This document shows, one piece after another, positions 7,719-19,189 of a stretch of 35,466 nucleotides of DNA. This DNA is from an uncultured Nitrosomonadales bacterium. Its GTDB lineage: Bacteria; Pseudomonadota; Gammaproteobacteria; Burkholderiales; Gallionellaceae. Positions within the stretch are counted from its first letter, which is position 1. Every line of letters starts with the position of its first letter. Position numbers and translations under genes: made by a program. The stretch is taken from the NCBI GenBank assembly GCA_903915035.1, contig CAIWRI010000140.1:1-35466 (forward strand), in the 5' to 3' direction. Under the pieces are notes generated by a model. It was given only the letters and a program-made list of their open reading frames with translations, did not search any database and was not told the DNA's origin.

Positions 7719-9806
7719 ATGGCTATAATGTTAAAAATCGCAGTGCTGTTCATGGTTGCTGCCTTCAGCAGTGCGCAGGCCGAAACTCAGAATAAGATAA
7801 CCGCGTTGAGTGTGTTAAAAACGGGTTCGGATACGATTATACAGGTGCAGTTGGCAGAACCTCTGACTAAACCCCCGGCGGGCGTTAGCATCAACCTGCC
7901 GCCAAGTATTGCTCTGGATTTTCCAAATACAGCAAGTGCGCTTGACAAGTCCTTACAGAATTTTTCCTCAGGCGATTTGCGCAGTGCCAACATACTCCAG
8001 GCAGGCTCACGCACACGCCTGGTCGTTAATCTGAATAAGATGATGGCTTATGAAACCAGCATAAGAGACAAGACTGTGTTGATCACGCTGCATACTTCCC
8101 CCCCCGAATTGCCTGTTGCCAGCGCACAGTTTGCCCAAGTGCGCCAGAGCTCGCAAAAATACAGCTTGAATTCCATCGATTTTCATCGTGGTAAAAATGG
8201 CGAAGGGCGTATCCAGGTTGATCTGTCCAATCCCGGAATCGGCATTGATACGCATCGACAGGGTACTCAACTGATCGTAGATTTTATGCAAACCAGCTTG
8301 CCTGTCAAATTACAGCGCAAATTGAATGTGACTGATTTTGCGACTCCGGTACAAATCGTTGATACTTTTACCCAAGGCGACAATGTTCGCATGGTGATTG
8401 AGCCCAAGGGTATTTGGGAACAGATAGCCTATCAGACAGACAATAAATTTATTCTCGAAATCAAAGCTGTTTCGGAAGACCCGAATAAGCTTGTCAAAGC
8501 AGGCTATACGGGTGAAAAACTGACTCTCAATTTTCAGGATATTACGGTTCGTGAAGCCTTGAATGTGATTGCTGACTTTACCCAGTTGAATATGGTAATC
8601 AGCGATACCGTGACGGGCAATTTAACGCTTCGCTTAAAAGATGTACCTTGGGATCAGGCACTGGATATTATTTTGCAAAGTCGTGGCCTGGCCATGCGTA
8701 AAAACGGCAATGTGATTCAGGTTGCGCCCACAGGTGAACTAGCGACTTCCGAGAAGAATGAATTGACTTCGCGTCAGGACATTTCCGAGCTTGAAGAATT
8801 GCAAACTGAAAGCTTTCAACTGGGTTACACCACGGCAGTGGCAGCTGCTGCATTACTAAACGGTGTTGCGGGTGCTGCAGCACCGGGAGCGACACCCGGC
8901 GCGACAACAGTCTCAACGAGAATTTTGTCGAAGCGCGGCAGTGCAATGGCAGATATTCGTACCAATACGCTGTTTATCAAAGACACGCCTTCGCGTCTGG
9001 ATGAAGTACGCAAACTGCTCAAACAGATCGATGTCCCGGTGCGTCAGGTCATGATCGAAGCGAGATTTGTTTCGGTCGGTGATAATTTTGCCAGGACATT
9101 GGGTGGAAAACTGGGTTACTCAGGCCCTGCCGTATCGTCCGGAGCCGGTTTCGCACTGGGTGCCAACACCCCGACAGCTACCCGTGCAATAGTGACCGGA
9201 TTACCCAATGTGAATTTGCCGAGTCCGGCGAACGGCACAGGCGGCGCAGGACTGTTGCTGTCACTGTTTAATCCGTCAGCAACAAAAGTATTGTCACTGG
9301 AGCTTGATGCTGCCGAGTCTGATGGTGTCAGCAAAAATATCGGCAGCCCGAAAGTGGTCACTGCCGACAGGGCAAAAGCCATAATCCAGCAGGGTGTGCA
9401 GATTCCCTACACAATCGCAGCGACAGGTTCCTTACCGGCTTCGACCGCTTTTGTCTCGGCGAACTTGAGTCTTGAAGTAACGCCGCATATTACACCGGAC
9501 AATAATGTCCATATGACGCTGGATGCCAATCAGGATACCGTCGGTACACTGCTTGGCGGGCAGACGATTCCGAGCATCAATACCAAAAAGATTTCGACAG
9601 AAGTGTTGGTGCAAAACGGCGGCACGGTCGTGGTCGGCGGTGTATTTACCCAAGATAGTGGTGATACGTTTCAAAAAGTCCCGTTACTGGGAGACATCCC
9701 GGGGCTTGGCTGGTTGTTTAAAAACAACAGCAAAACCAATAGTAAAAGTGAATTGCTGATTTTCATTACCCCTAAAATCATGCAGGACTCCATCAATTTA
9801 CGCTGA
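7719..9806 (+). CDS. pilQ: Type IV pilus secretin PilQ
   Basis: This 695-residue outer-membrane pore releases the pilus fibre. A signal peptide (about residues 1-21, ending in SSAQA) precedes two AMIN peptidoglycan-binding domains (roughly 27-110 and 150-245). A secretin/TonB short N-terminal domain (LTLNFQDITVREALNVIADFTQLNMVIS), an N1 domain and the C-terminal secretin barrel follow. The barrel ends with the family signature VPLLGDIPGLGWLF, then LLIFITPKI. An Ala/Gly/Pro/Thr-rich insert (AAAPGATPGATT) lies in the N1 region. The start ATG 7719 has AAGGAG eight bases upstream. It is the last gene of the operon, followed by a terminator. Confidence 0.97.
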   Translation: MAIMLKIAVLFMVAAFSSAQAETQNKITALSVLKTGSDTIIQVQLAEPLTKPPAGVSINLPPSIALDFPNTASALDKSLQNFSSGDLRSANILQAGSRTRLVVNLNKMMAYETSIRDKTVLITLHTSPPELPVASAQFAQVRQSSQKYSLNSIDFHRGKNGEGRIQVDLSNPGIGIDTHRQGTQLIVDFMQTSLPVKLQRKLNVTDFATPVQIVDTFTQGDNVRMVIEPKGIWEQIAYQTDNKFILEIKAVSEDPNKLVKAGYTGEKLTLNFQDITVREALNVIADFTQLNMVISDTVTGNLTLRLKDVPWDQALDIILQSRGLAMRKNGNVIQVAPTGELATSEKNELTSRQDISELEELQTESFQLGYTTAVAAAALLNGVAGAAAPGATPGATTVSTRILSKRGSAMADIRTNTLFIKDTPSRLDEVRKLLKQIDVPVRQVMIEARFVSVGDNFARTLGGKLGYSGPAVSSGAGFALGANTPTATRAIVTGLPNVNLPSPANGTGGAGLLLSLFNPSATKVLSLELDAAESDGVSKNIGSPKVVTADRAKAIIQQGVQIPYTIAATGSLPASTAFVSANLSLEVTPHITPDNNVHMTLDANQDTVGTLLGGQTIPSINTKKISTEVLVQNGGTVVVGGVFTQDSGDTFQKVPLLGDIPGLGWLFKNNSKTNSKSELLIFITPKIMQDSINLR

Positions 9807-9834
9807 ATTAATCCAAAAAACCAACACTTCAAGG

Positions 9835-9855
9835 CCCGGCATTGACCGGGTTTTT
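9835..9855 (+). terminator. Rho-independent terminator of pilMNOPQ
   Basis: Stem CCCGG (9835-9839) pairs with CCGGG (9846-9850) around a 6-base loop, followed by five T (9851-9855). It lies 29 bases after the pilQ stop and just ahead of aroK, so aroK should have its own start or depend on read-through. Confidence 0.7.
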
Positions 9856-9881
9856 AGTTGAATTCGTTTACAATACGTCTT

Positions 9882-10445
9882 ATGCAAAATAGTCCAATAC
9901 AGAACGCACGAAAATTTCAGTCGGGAAACCTGATTCTGGTTGGCATGATGGGCTCGGGTAAAACTACCATGGGACGAATTCTGGCGAAACACCTTGACAA
10001 GGTTTTTATCGACAGCGATGAAGAAATACAGTTTCGTACCGGCGTGACCATTCCACATATTTTTGATGTAGAAGGGGAGTCAGGTTTTCGCCTGCGTGAA
10101 ACCGACGCACTGGAAGCTCTGATGACACGCGATGGTCTTGTGCTGGCTACCGGCGGCGGGGCCGTAATCGCAGAACAGAATCGTAAGCTATTGAAAAAAA
10201 ATGGGATTGTTATTTATCTGAGGGCCGGCGTGCATGATTTGTGGCTGCGCACACGCAACGACAAGAACCGCCCCTTGTTGCAAACAGGTAACCTGCATGC
10301 CAGATTGACTGACTTGCTGCATCAGCGAGAAGCATTTTATCAACAAGTCGCAGATATCGTCATTCCAACCGGCCGGCAAAGCGTGCATGCCCTGATGTTA
10401 AGACTGGTCACTGAAATCAAGAATTACCGGGAAAAAAATCAATAG
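9882..10445 (+). CDS. aroK: Shikimate kinase
   Basis: From ATG 9882 the protein has 187 residues, the usual length being 170-190; a TTG at 9858 in the same frame is a less likely start. It phosphorylates shikimate with ATP, the fifth step of the pathway to chorismate. Walker A is GMMGSGKT (21-28). Substrate-binding motifs are D44 in FIDSDEEIQ, the arginines in GESGFRLRET (about 65-73) and GGG at 91-93 in LATGGGAV. The lid arginine is in NRPLL (about residue 130). The order aroK-aroB after pilQ is conserved in Beta- and Gammaproteobacteria. The ribosome-binding site is not obvious. Confidence 0.96.
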   Translation: MQNSPIQNARKFQSGNLILVGMMGSGKTTMGRILAKHLDKVFIDSDEEIQFRTGVTIPHIFDVEGESGFRLRETDALEALMTRDGLVLATGGGAVIAEQNRKLLKKNGIVIYLRAGVHDLWLRTRNDKNRPLLQTGNLHARLTDLLHQREAFYQQVADIVIPTGRQSVHALMLRLVTEIKNYREKNQ

Positions 10446-10451
10446 CAGATG

Positions 10452-10570
10452 TCCATGAAATACACGAAACACTAGCCGCGACTTTGGATTCAGCTGTTTT
10501 GAAAGTTTTCAGATGTGTCTTGAATTGTATGCCTCCCACGAAAGCTGTTATTTTTCGTGCCTTTCGTGGA
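10452..10570. repeat. Short dispersed element with inverted ends, copy 1
   Basis: The left end TCCATGAAATACACGAAACA (10452-10471) is the imperfect reverse complement of the right end (10551-10570). The right end read outward-in is TCCACGAAAGGCACGAAAAA. An internal CACGAAA (10537-10543) also pairs with TTTCGTG (10553-10559), giving a hairpin. A second copy with the same outer ends sits at 31742-31870. No open frame lies inside. It fills most of the aroK-aroB gap and is probably a non-autonomous or REP-like intergenic repeat; its mobility is unproven. Confidence 0.55.
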
Positions 10571-10621
10571 TAGAATGGTTTTAGCTTGTCATCTTTTGTG
10601 GATCGTTTTTAATAGAAAATT

Positions 10622-11719
10622 ATGCAGACATTGACAGTAGGATTGGAAGAACGCAGCTATCCGATACATATCGGTACGGGATTGCTGGCGAATGAAGAAT
10701 TGTTAAGCGCCTATCTGCCCGGCAAACGTGCAGCCATCGTGACCAATATTACTGTTGCGCCGCTTTATCTGGCCAGACTACGCGAAACGCTGCACAAACT
10801 CGGCGTGCAAAGTGTCGAAATTATTCTGCAGGATGGCGAAGTATACAAAACAACAGAGACCCTTCAGCTGATATACGACGCATTGCTGACGCATCGTTGT
10901 GAACGCAGCACGCCGCTCATTGCGCTGGGTGGCGGGGTCATTGGCGATATGACAGGCTTTGCTGCCGCGAGCTATTTGCGCGGCGTACCCTTCATACAGA
11001 TCCCGACTACCCTCTTATCACAGGTAGATTCATCGGTAGGCGGTAAAACAGGAATTAATCATCCGCTCGGCAAAAACATGATAGGTGCGTTTTATCAGCC
11101 TCAGTTAGTACTGGCGGATATCTCCACACTTAACACACTCCCTGACACGGAACTCTCGGCGGGCTTGGCTGAAGTAATCAAGTACGGACTGATACGCGAC
11201 CTGCCCTTTCTGGAATGGCTGGAGCTGAACATGGACAAACTGCTCGCGCGTGACATTGAGGCGCTGCAGTATGCTGTGCTGAGGAGTTGTCAGAACAAGG
11301 CTGAAGTGGTGGCTAGGGATGAGCGCGAAAGTGGCGAGCGTGCCCTGTTGAATTTAGGTCATACCTTCGGGCATGCTATTGAATCGGGTATGGGCTATGG
11401 TAACTGGCTGCATGGCGAGGCGGTCGCGGCAGGAACGATGATGGCAGCAGATTTGTCGCAGCGTTTGGGCTGGATCAGCGAACAGGATGTAGATCGCATA
11501 AGGAATTTATTCGTCCGGGCTCGGTTGCCGGTTATAGCGCCCGATCTGGGTGTGGAAAAATATCTGAATTACATGGGACATGACAAAAAAGTTGAAGGCG
11601 GAAAGCTGCGCTTTGTATTGCTTAAAAGCATGGGAGAGGCTGAACTGGTGAGCAATGTGCCATCCGAACTGCTGCTGCAGACGCTTGAGGCTTGCGTGGT
11701 TCAGGGCAAGCATGAGTGA
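10622..11719 (+). CDS. aroB: 3-dehydroquinate synthase
   Basis: This 365-residue NAD- and metal-dependent enzyme converts DAHP to 3-dehydroquinate, the second shikimate-pathway step. Visible signatures are the NAD-binding [19 protein letters not shown] (103-121), [19 protein letters not shown] (128-146) and the metal ligands. The ligands are E184 in [10 protein letters not shown]247 in [11 protein letters not shown] and H264 in LHGEAVAAG. Length matches the family (about 360). The start ATG follows an AT-rich sequence without a clear ribosome-binding site. It overlaps the dGTPase-like gene by eight bases. Confidence 0.97.
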   Translation: MQTLTVGLEERSYPIHIGTGLLANEELLSAYLPGKRAAIVTNITVAPLYLARLRETLHKLGVQSVEIILQDGEVYKTTETLQLIYDALLTHRCERSTPLIALGGGVIGDMTGFAAASYLRGVPFIQIPTTLLSQVDSSVGGKTGINHPLGKNMIGAFYQPQLVLADISTLNTLPDTELSAGLAEVIKYGLIRDLPFLEWLELNMDKLLARDIEALQYAVLRSCQNKAEVVARDERESGERALLNLGHTFGHAIESGMGYGNWLHGEAVAAGTMMAADLSQRLGWISEQDVDRIRNLFVRARLPVIAPDLGVEKYLNYMGHDKKVEGGKLRFVLLKSMGEAELVSNVPSELLLQTLEACVVQGKHE

Positions 11720-12848
11720 CTTTGCCAGCTATGCGGTAACTGATACCAATTCACGGGGAAGAAGATTTCCTGAGACGGCACCGCAGGGGCGCAGCGAATT
11801 TCAGCGCGATCGCGATCGCATCATTCATTCCGGTGCGTTCCGTCGACTTGAATACAAGACCCAGGTATTCGTTAATCACGAAGGGGATCTGTTCCGCACG
11901 CGCCTGACGCACAGCATCGAAGTCGCACAAATCGCCCGCTCGATTGCGCGCCGCCTGCATTTGAACGAAGATCTCACCGAGGCGATTTCACTGGCGCATG
12001 ATCTGGGGCATACGCCGTTTGGTCATGCAGGCCAGGATGCGCTCAACAGTTGCATGCAACCCTATGGCGGCTTTGAACATAATCTGCAATCAGTGCGCGT
12101 GGTGGATGTGCTCGAGGAGCGCTATGCAACTTTCGACGGACTGAATTTGTGTTTTGAAACACGCGAAGGGATATTGAAGCATTGTTCGTTGAATAATGCC
12201 AGACAAATGGGCGAATTGGGTGAGCGCTTCATTAAAAACCTGCGTCCTTCTCTGGAAGGACAAATCGCTAATCTGGCCGATGAAATTGCCTACAACAATC
12301 ACGATGTCGATGACGGCCTGCGATCCGGAATCATAACACTGGAGCAACTGTCCACCGTGCCTCTGGTCGCAGAACATCTGCAACAAGTGCGCAGCGCCTA
12401 TCCTGAGTTACTTGAGCGTCGTGTGGTGCATGAAACCGTACGGCGCATGATCAACACCCTGGTAACGGATCTGATCCGTCAGAGTGCCGCCAATATTGCC
12501 GCACAAAATCTCGTCACGCTGGACGATGTCCGTAACGCGCCTGCGCTGATTGCTTTTAGCGATGAATTGAACATCAAACAGCGTGAACTTAAAAAATTCC
12601 TGTATACGCATTTGTACCGTCATTATCGCGTGATGCGCATGAGTGCCAAGGCCCAGCGTATTATTCGTGAATTGTTTGATGTTTTCATGAAAGACAGCCG
12701 CTTGCTGCCAACCCGATTTCAGACACCCCAAACCCGTGAAGAACAGGGCCGCGCCCGAGCTGTGGCTGACTATATTGCCGGCATGACGGATCGTTATGCA
12801 ATACGTGAACATAAGCGCATCTTTGCCGTGGAAGAAGATGCTATTTAA
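11712..12848 (+). CDS. dgt: dGTP triphosphohydrolase-like HD-domain protein
   Basis: From ATG 11712 (AGGG ribosome-binding site at 11703) the protein has 378 residues. It belongs to the shorter dGTPase-like type 2 group, which hydrolyses dNTPs to deoxynucleoside and triphosphate. The HD metal site is complete: H67 in [17 protein letters not shown]96-D97 in [15 protein letters not shown], and the late Asp in [16 protein letters not shown]. The N terminus [28 protein letters not shown] is characteristic. The start overlaps the aroB stop (ATGAGTGA), indicating coupling. An upstream extension of the frame to 11655 lies entirely within aroB and is not conserved-looking. Confidence 0.93.
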   Translation: MSDFASYAVTDTNSRGRRFPETAPQGRSEFQRDRDRIIHSGAFRRLEYKTQVFVNHEGDLFRTRLTHSIEVAQIARSIARRLHLNEDLTEAISLAHDLGHTPFGHAGQDALNSCMQPYGGFEHNLQSVRVVDVLEERYATFDGLNLCFETREGILKHCSLNNARQMGELGERFIKNLRPSLEGQIANLADEIAYNNHDVDDGLRSGIITLEQLSTVPLVAEHLQQVRSAYPELLERRVVHETVRRMINTLVTDLIRQSAANIAAQNLVTLDDVRNAPALIAFSDELNIKQRELKKFLYTHLYRHYRVMRMSAKAQRIIRELFDVFMKDSRLLPTRFQTPQTREEQGRARAVADYIAGMTDRYAIREHKRIFAVEEDAI

Positions 12849-13064
12849 AAGCCGGGTGAAGATTGGCAGTCTCTTTAATGATGGCTGAAACCACTATGGT
12901 TGCTGGCCGGCCTTATTAAAGGTAGAATTCTAACCCTTTCAGCTCTGTATTTGAATGGCTAGCCGGCATGGCGACATCTGTGTTTTTACCAGTGTTCGAA
13001 GACAGCGCGCTAGCAAGGTCAGCTGTTGTTTTTAATATCCAGTTTTATTTGATTGAGGTAAGCC

Positions 13065-16000
13065 GTGTTTAATTTGCCAATGCAACAAGGTTTGTACGAT
13101 CCGCGCCAGGAACATGATGCCTGCGGAGTCGGTTTTGTCGCCCATATTAAGGGTAAGAAGAGCCATGATATGGTTAGTCAAGGTTTGCAAATACTGGAAA
13201 ATTTGACTCATCGCGGGGCGACCGGTGCAGATCCGTTGGCCGGCGACGGTGCAGGTATTTTATTGCAGATTCCCGATGCTTTCTTTCGTGCGCAATGTTT
13301 GATATCGGGCTTAGTCTTACCTGCGCGTTATGGCTTAGGCATGTTATTCCTGCCTAAAGACAATGCGGCAAGGAGCATTTGCGAACAAATCATCGCTGAC
13401 AAGATTGCCACTGAAGGGCAGATCTTACTGGGCTGGCGCGATGTTCCGGTAGATAGCAGCATTCTGGGCGAGAGCGTCAAACTGGTCGAACCCATGGTAC
13501 GCCAGGTATTTATCGGTTGCGGAGAAAACTGCGCCGACACCGATGCTTTTGAGCGCAAATTGTTTGTGATCCGCAAAACGGCTGAACATGCAGTAAGCAA
13601 TCAGCTAGGCGCAAAAAAGTTTTACATTCCGTCACTGTCCTCACGTACCATTGTTTACAAAGGCATGTTGCTGGCCGACCAGGTAGGCAAGTATTATCCG
13701 GACTTACAGGACGAGAGTTTAATTAGCGCGCTGGCACTGGTGCATCAACGCTTTTCAACCAATACCTTCCCCAGCTGGGATCTGGCACATCCGTTCCGCA
13801 TGATCGCACATAACGGCGAAATCAATACCGTGCGTGGTAACGTAAATTGGATGGAGGCCCGCCATGCGGCGATGTCATCCAACTTGCTGGGCGAAGATCT
13901 GGAAAAGCTCTGGCCTCTGATTGTGGACGGGCAATCCGATTCAGCCTGTTTTGATAACGCGCTTGAACTATTGGTAGCTGGTGGCTATTCCTTGCCGCAT
14001 GCGATGATGTTGCTGATTCCCGAAGCATGGGCAGGCAATCCACTGATGGATGAAGAGCGTCGCGCCTTCTATGAATACCATGCCGCGCTGATGGAGCCAT
14101 GGGATGGTCCGGCTGCAGTCGCGTTTACCGACGGGCGCATGATTGGTGCAACGCTTGATCGCAACGGTCTGCGTCCGGCGCGTTATCTGATTACCGATGA
14201 CGACGTGGTGTTACTGGCTTCAGAAATGGGTGTACTGAATATTCCTCAGCACAAGGTCGTTAAAAAATGGCGGTTGCAACCGGGAAAAATGTTCCTGATC
14301 GACATGGAAGCCGGTCGCATTATTGATGACGAAGAACTGAAAAATCAGCTGGCTACCGCCCGCCCTTACCGCCAGTGGATCGAAAAGTCGCGTATTTTCC
14401 TGGGCGATTTACAAGCAGGCGCAAGCGACACCCCGTTGAATGCTTCGTTGCTGGATACCCAGCAGGCTTTCGGCTATTCGCAGGAAGACCTGAAGTTTAT
14501 TTTAGCGCCTATGGTTAACGCAGGCGAAGAACCGACCGGTTCCATGGGCTCTGATGCCGCGCTGGCGGTACTGTCAAACAAGAATCGCTCGTTCTATGAT
14601 TACTTCCAGCAGTTGTTTGCGCAGGTGACCAATCCGCCTATTGATCCGATACGTGAAGAAATCGTCATGTCACTGACATCATTCATCGGCCCTAAGCCAA
14701 ACTTACTCGGCATCGATACGACCACCCCGGCATCCAGTCTGGAAGTGCATCAACCGGTGTTGTCGAATGAAGACATTGCCCGTTTGCGCAATATCGACCA
14801 ACTCACGCAAGGCCGTTACCGCTCGCAGGTTCTGGATATCACCTACCCTGCCTTTGAGGCCGCTGCCGCGTGCGAAGTTTATGTAAATGCGCTCTGCACC
14901 GCAGCGGACAAGGCGGTTGCCGATGGTTACAATGTGCTGATCCTGTCTGATCGTGCCATGTCAGCCGAACGCGTGGCGATACCTGCACTGGTTGCCTGCT
15001 CCAGGGTACATCAGCATCTGGTGCGCGCAGGTCTGCGCACCAGCACAGGACTGGTGGTGGATACTGGCTCTGCGCGTGAAGTGCATCACTTTGCCTTATT
15101 GGCCGGGTTCGGTGCGGAAGCGATTTGTCCCTGGTTGGCTTTTGAAACCATCACAACGATGAGTCTGCCCAAGGACTTAGCGCCTGCGGATGCCAGAAAG
15201 CGTTTTATCAAGGCGATAGACAAAGGCTTGATGAAGGTCATGTCCAAGATGGGTATTTCTACCTATCAGTCCTATTGCGGCGCACAAATATTTGAAGCAA
15301 TCGGACTGAATGCCGCTTTCGTCGCACAGTATTTTACCGGTACAGCCACCCAGATTGAAGGGATAGGCTTGATCGAAATAGCCGAAGAAGCACTGCGTAC
15401 CCATAAAGAAGCGTTCGGCAATAACCCGGTGCTGGCGAATGCCCTGGACGCCGGGGGTGAATTTGCTTATCGCGTACGCGGTGAAGAGCATATGTGGACG
15501 CCGGATTCTATTGCCAAACTGCAAATGGCGACGCGCACCAACAATGCAGCAACTTACAAGGAATACGCCCAGCTTATCAATGAGCAATCCACCAAGCTGA
15601 AGACGCTGCGCGGCCTGTTCGATGTTAAATCAGCCGGCGCCGCCGTGCCACTGTCTGAGGTCGAATCCGCGAAAGAAATCGTCAAACGCTTTGTCACAGG
15701 GGCAATGTCGCTGGGCTCTATTTCGACGGAAGCGCATACCACGCTTGCGATTGCGATGAACCGCCTAGGCGGCAAATCCAATACCGGTGAAGGCGGTGAA
15801 GATGCGGCTCGTTTTGCAACATTGAAGGGCGGCGAAATGCTCTCCGACATCATCGGCAAGAGTCGTATCGAGAAGGATCGCGAAATGCAGGCAGGAGACT
15901 CCTTGCGTTCGAAGATTAAACAGGTCGCCTCCGGACGCTTTGGGGTCACCGCTGAATATCTGGCCAGTGCGGATCAGATTCAGATCAAGATGGCGCAGGG

Positions 16001-17717
16001 TGCAAAGCCCGGTGAAGGCGGTCAACTGCCAGGTCACAAGGTATCCGAGTACATCGCAAAACTGCGCTTCTCGGTACCCGGCGTGGGACTAATTTCACCT
16101 CCACCGCACCACGATATCTATTCCATCGAAGATCTGGCGCAGCTGATCCACGATCTGAAGAACTCAAACCCTTCCGCCTCAATCTCGGTGAAACTGGTAT
16201 CCGAAGTGGGCGTAGGAACTGTTGCAGCCGGTGTGTCCAAGGCCAAGGCTGATCATATCGTGGTCTCCGGTTTTGACGGCGGCACAGGTGCGTCACCCTT
16301 ATCGTCGATCAAGCATGCCGGTACGCCGTGGGAGTTGGGGCTTGCCGAAGCGCAACAAACCCTGGTATTGAATCAGCTGCGCGGTCGCGTGGTATTGCAA
16401 GTGGATGGGCAGCTCAAGACCGGACGCGATGTACTGATCGGAGCCTTGTTAGGTGCGGATGAGTTTGGTTTCGCAACGGCACCGCTGGTGGTTCAAGGTT
16501 GCATCATGATGCGCAAGTGTCATCTGAATACCTGCCCGGTAGGTGTAGCCACTCAGGATCCGGAATTACGCCGTAAATTTAGCGGACAGCCGGAACATGT
16601 CGTAAACTACTTTTTCTTCGTCGCAGAAGAGTTGCGCGAATTGATGGCACAGTTGGGTATCCGCCACTTTGTCGATCTGATCGGCCGTTCTGATCTGCTG
16701 GAAATGAAGCACGGCATCGCGCACTGGAAATCTCAAGGACTCGATTTTAGTAAGGTATTCCATCAGCCTCGGGTCGCCTCAGATGTGGCACGTCAGCACG
16801 CCGAGCAACAGGACCACGAACTGGACAAGGCGCTGGACAACGCGCTGATTGCCCAGGCTGAGCAGGCACTCGACAATAAAATCCCGGTCCTGATTAACAG
16901 CCCGATACGCAATGTCAACCGCACAGTTGGCACCATGTTATCGCATCAAGTCGCAAAACGTTACGGTCATGCCGGTTTGCCTGACGATACCATACGGGTG
17001 AATTTTAACGGTACTGCAGGGCAAAGTTTCGGTGCCTTTCTGTCCAACGGGATCTCCTTCGAACTACGCGGCGAAGGAAATGACTATGTAGGCAAGGGGT
17101 TATGCGGAGGCCGTATTGCCATCATGCCGCCTATTGAGGCGAAATTGGTTGCCCATGAAAATATTATCGCCGGCAATACGGTGTTGTATGGTGCGACTTC
17201 CGGTGAATGTTATTTAAACGGCGTGGCAGGTGAACGTTTTGCCGTGCGCAATTCCGGTGCCATCGCAGTTGTCGAAGGCCTGGGTGATCATGGTTGCGAA
17301 TACATGACCGGCGGTATGGTCGTCGTGCTGGGTCAAACCGGTCGTAACTTTGCTGCGGGGATGTCAGGTGGTGTCGCCTTCGTGCTGGATGAAACCGGTG
17401 ACTTTGAAAAACGCTGCAATTTGACGATGGTCGCACTCGAACCCGTGCCAGCAGAACTGGCAGCGTTGGACAGCACGGAAGATTTGCCAGTCAGTCATGG
17501 CCGTGTCCATTTCAACCATTTGAACAAGGCTGATGAACACGCGCTGCGTGAGCAAATCGAAAAACATTTACTGTATACCGGCAGCGAACAGGCCAGATTG
17601 ATTCTGGAAAACTGGGCAATTTATCTGCCAAAGTTCACTAAAGTCATGCCAACCGATTACCGCCGTGCATTGCAGGAGCACGCGGCACAAAATAACAAGC
17701 AAGTGGAGGCTGCATAA
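13065..17717 (+). CDS. gltB: Glutamate synthase (NADPH), large subunit
   Basis: This 1550-residue protein has normal length for the alpha subunit. It takes the amide of glutamine and transfers ammonia to 2-oxoglutarate, completing the GS-GOGAT route of ammonia assimilation. The N-terminal nucleophile is Cys20 in [14 protein letters not shown]; the first 19 residues are a propeptide. The class-II glutaminase domain is followed by a central domain and the FMN/2-oxoglutarate domain (for example [17 protein letters not shown]). The 3Fe-4S cluster is bound by C1146, C1152 and C1157 in [16 protein letters not shown]. The C-terminal GXGXG beta-helix domain is present ([12 protein letters not shown] onward). 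The start is GTG 13065 with GAGG at 13055-13058. It overlaps gltD by one base. Confidence 0.98.
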   Translation: MFNLPMQQGLYDPRQEHDACGVGFVAHIKGKKSHDMVSQGLQILENLTHRGATGADPLAGDGAGILLQIPDAFFRAQCLISGLVLPARYGLGMLFLPKDNAARSICEQIIADKIATEGQILLGWRDVPVDSSILGESVKLVEPMVRQVFIGCGENCADTDAFERKLFVIRKTAEHAVSNQLGAKKFYIPSLSSRTIVYKGMLLADQVGKYYPDLQDESLISALALVHQRFSTNTFPSWDLAHPFRMIAHNGEINTVRGNVNWMEARHAAMSSNLLGEDLEKLWPLIVDGQSDSACFDNALELLVAGGYSLPHAMMLLIPEAWAGNPLMDEERRAFYEYHAALMEPWDGPAAVAFTDGRMIGATLDRNGLRPARYLITDDDVVLLASEMGVLNIPQHKVVKKWRLQPGKMFLIDMEAGRIIDDEELKNQLATARPYRQWIEKSRIFLGDLQAGASDTPLNASLLDTQQAFGYSQEDLKFILAPMVNAGEEPTGSMGSDAALAVLSNKNRSFYDYFQQLFAQVTNPPIDPIREEIVMSLTSFIGPKPNLLGIDTTTPASSLEVHQPVLSNEDIARLRNIDQLTQGRYRSQVLDITYPAFEAAAACEVYVNALCTAADKAVADGYNVLILSDRAMSAERVAIPALVACSRVHQHLVRAGLRTSTGLVVDTGSAREVHHFALLAGFGAEAICPWLAFETITTMSLPKDLAPADARKRFIKAIDKGLMKVMSKMGISTYQSYCGAQIFEAIGLNAAFVAQYFTGTATQIEGIGLIEIAEEALRTHKEAFGNNPVLANALDAGGEFAYRVRGEEHMWTPDSIAKLQMATRTNNAATYKEYAQLINEQSTKLKTLRGLFDVKSAGAAVPLSEVESAKEIVKRFVTGAMSLGSISTEAHTTLAIAMNRLGGKSNTGEGGEDAARFATLKGGEMLSDIIGKSRIEKDREMQAGDSLRSKIKQVASGRFGVTAEYLASADQIQIKMAQGAKPGEGGQLPGHKVSEYIAKLRFSVPGVGLISPPPHHDIYSIEDLAQLIHDLKNSNPSASISVKLVSEVGVGTVAAGVSKAKADHIVVSGFDGGTGASPLSSIKHAGTPWELGLAEAQQTLVLNQLRGRVVLQVDGQLKTGRDVLIGALLGADEFGFATAPLVVQGCIMMRKCHLNTCPVGVATQDPELRRKFSGQPEHVVNYFFFVAEELRELMAQLGIRHFVDLIGRSDLLEMKHGIAHWKSQGLDFSKVFHQPRVASDVARQHAEQQDHELDKALDNALIAQAEQALDNKIPVLINSPIRNVNRTVGTMLSHQVAKRYGHAGLPDDTIRVNFNGTAGQSFGAFLSNGISFELRGEGNDYVGKGLCGGRIAIMPPIEAKLVAHENIIAGNTVLYGATSGECYLNGVAGERFAVRNSGAIAVVEGLGDHGCEYMTGGMVVVLGQTGRNFAAGMSGGVAFVLDETGDFEKRCNLTMVALEPVPAELAALDSTEDLPVSHGRVHFNHLNKADEHALREQIEKHLLYTGSEQARLILENWAIYLPKFTKVMPTDYRRALQEHAAQNNKQVEAA

Positions 17718-19171
17718 TGGGTAAGCCAACTGGATTCATAGAATATGATCGCCTGTCTGAGGCAAGCTTGCCTGTGGACGAACGCCTGAAAAATTACAAT
17801 GAATTTGTACTGCATCTGAGCGACGAGCAGGCCAAATCACAAGGGGCCCGCTGCATGGATTGCGGTATCCCGTTCTGTACTACCGGTTGTCCGGTCAACA
17901 ATATCATTCCGGACTGGAATGATCTGGTGTATCGCGGCAACTGGCAGGAAGCGTTAAACGTGCTGCATTCGACCAATAATTTTCCGGAAGTCACCGGACG
18001 CCTGTGTCCTGCACCTTGCGAAGCCGCCTGTACGCTGAACATCAATAACGATGCAGTGGGCATCAAGTCCATTGAACATGCAATTATTGACAAGGGCTGG
18101 GAGATGAGCTGGGTAATCCCGCAAGTCGCACCAACAAAAACCGGCAAAAGCATCGCCGTGGTAGGTTCCGGCCCTGCCGGAATGGCCTGCGCCCAGCAAT
18201 TGACCCGCGCCGGACACAACGTTACGCTGTTTGAAAAGAACAGCCGTATCGGTGGTCTGATGCGTTACGGCATTCCTGATTTCAAGATGGAAAAGTCACA
18301 CATTGACCGCCGTGTTGCACAAATGGAAGCGGAAGGGGTTATCTTCAAAACCTCCGTTTTTATCGGCACAGAATGTGAAACTGATATCACCAACATGGCG
18401 ATTGAGACAATTTCACCTGAGAGTTTACTGGCCGAGTTTGATGCCGTGGTATTGAGCGGCGGTGCCGAAACGCCACGTGATTTGCCCGTTCCCGGTCGTG
18501 AACTTTCCGGCATTTACAACGCCATGCAGTTTTTGCCCCAGCAAAACCGTGTCAATGCAGGTGATGAATTAGCGGAACAACTGCGGGCAACCGGCAAGCA
18601 CGTGGTGGTCATCGGCGGTGGCGATACAGGATCCGATTGCGTCGGCACTTCCAATCGCCATGGCGCACTCTCGGTGACACAGATAGAGTTAATGCCGCGT
18701 CCGCCTGAACAGGAAAATGGTCCGATGACCTGGCCTGGCTGGCCGATGAAGTTGCGGAGCTCCAGCTCTCATGAAGAAGGCTGCAATCGCGACTGGGCGA
18801 TAGCAACCAAAGAGTTTATCGGGACAAACGGCAAACTGGAAGCGCTGCGTGCAATTCGTGTTGAATGGGTCAACGGCAAGATGGTCGAAATTGCTGGCAG
18901 TGAATTTGATCTCAAAGCTGATCTGGTATTTCTGGCGATGGGTTTTGTCAGCCCTATGCAAAAAATGCTGGCGGCATTCGGCGTTGAAAAGGATGCCAGA
19001 GGCAATATCAAGGCAAACACCGACGATTATCGCACCAGTGTCGATCGCGTGTTTACCGCAGGTGATATGCGCCGGGGCCAGTCGCTGATTGTATGGGCCA
19101 TCCGTGAAGGTCGCCAGTGCGCACGTTCGGTGGACGAGTTTCTGATGGGTTCATCAGTATTGCCACGTTAA
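17717..19171 (+). CDS. gltD: Glutamate synthase (NADPH), small subunit
   Basis: This 484-residue FAD protein supplies electrons from NADPH to GltB. The N-terminal cysteines form two low-potential 4Fe-4S clusters: C46, C49, C54, C58 in [17 protein letters not shown] and C97, C101, C105 in CPAPCEAAC. The FAD fold begins at [15 protein letters not shown] (about 148-162). The NADPH fold is at [16 protein letters not shown], and the C terminus has the flavoprotein signature [21 protein letters not shown]. Its ATG shares the last A of the gltB stop (TAATG), with GGAGG just upstream, so the subunits are translationally coupled. Confidence 0.98.
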   Translation: MGKPTGFIEYDRLSEASLPVDERLKNYNEFVLHLSDEQAKSQGARCMDCGIPFCTTGCPVNNIIPDWNDLVYRGNWQEALNVLHSTNNFPEVTGRLCPAPCEAACTLNINNDAVGIKSIEHAIIDKGWEMSWVIPQVAPTKTGKSIAVVGSGPAGMACAQQLTRAGHNVTLFEKNSRIGGLMRYGIPDFKMEKSHIDRRVAQMEAEGVIFKTSVFIGTECETDITNMAIETISPESLLAEFDAVVLSGGAETPRDLPVPGRELSGIYNAMQFLPQQNRVNAGDELAEQLRATGKHVVVIGGGDTGSDCVGTSNRHGALSVTQIELMPRPPEQENGPMTWPGWPMKLRSSSSHEEGCNRDWAIATKEFIGTNGKLEALRAIRVEWVNGKMVEIAGSEFDLKADLVFLAMGFVSPMQKMLAAFGVEKDARGNIKANTDDYRTSVDRVFTAGDMRRGQSLIVWAIREGRQCARSVDEFLMGSSVLPR

Positions 19172-19189
19172 CCATAGATTAAAATAAAA

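Noticed and set aside
12849-13064. Possible regulatory RNA in the dgt-gltB gap
   Set aside because: Only short imperfect repeats are visible; I could not define a stem or consensus promoter.
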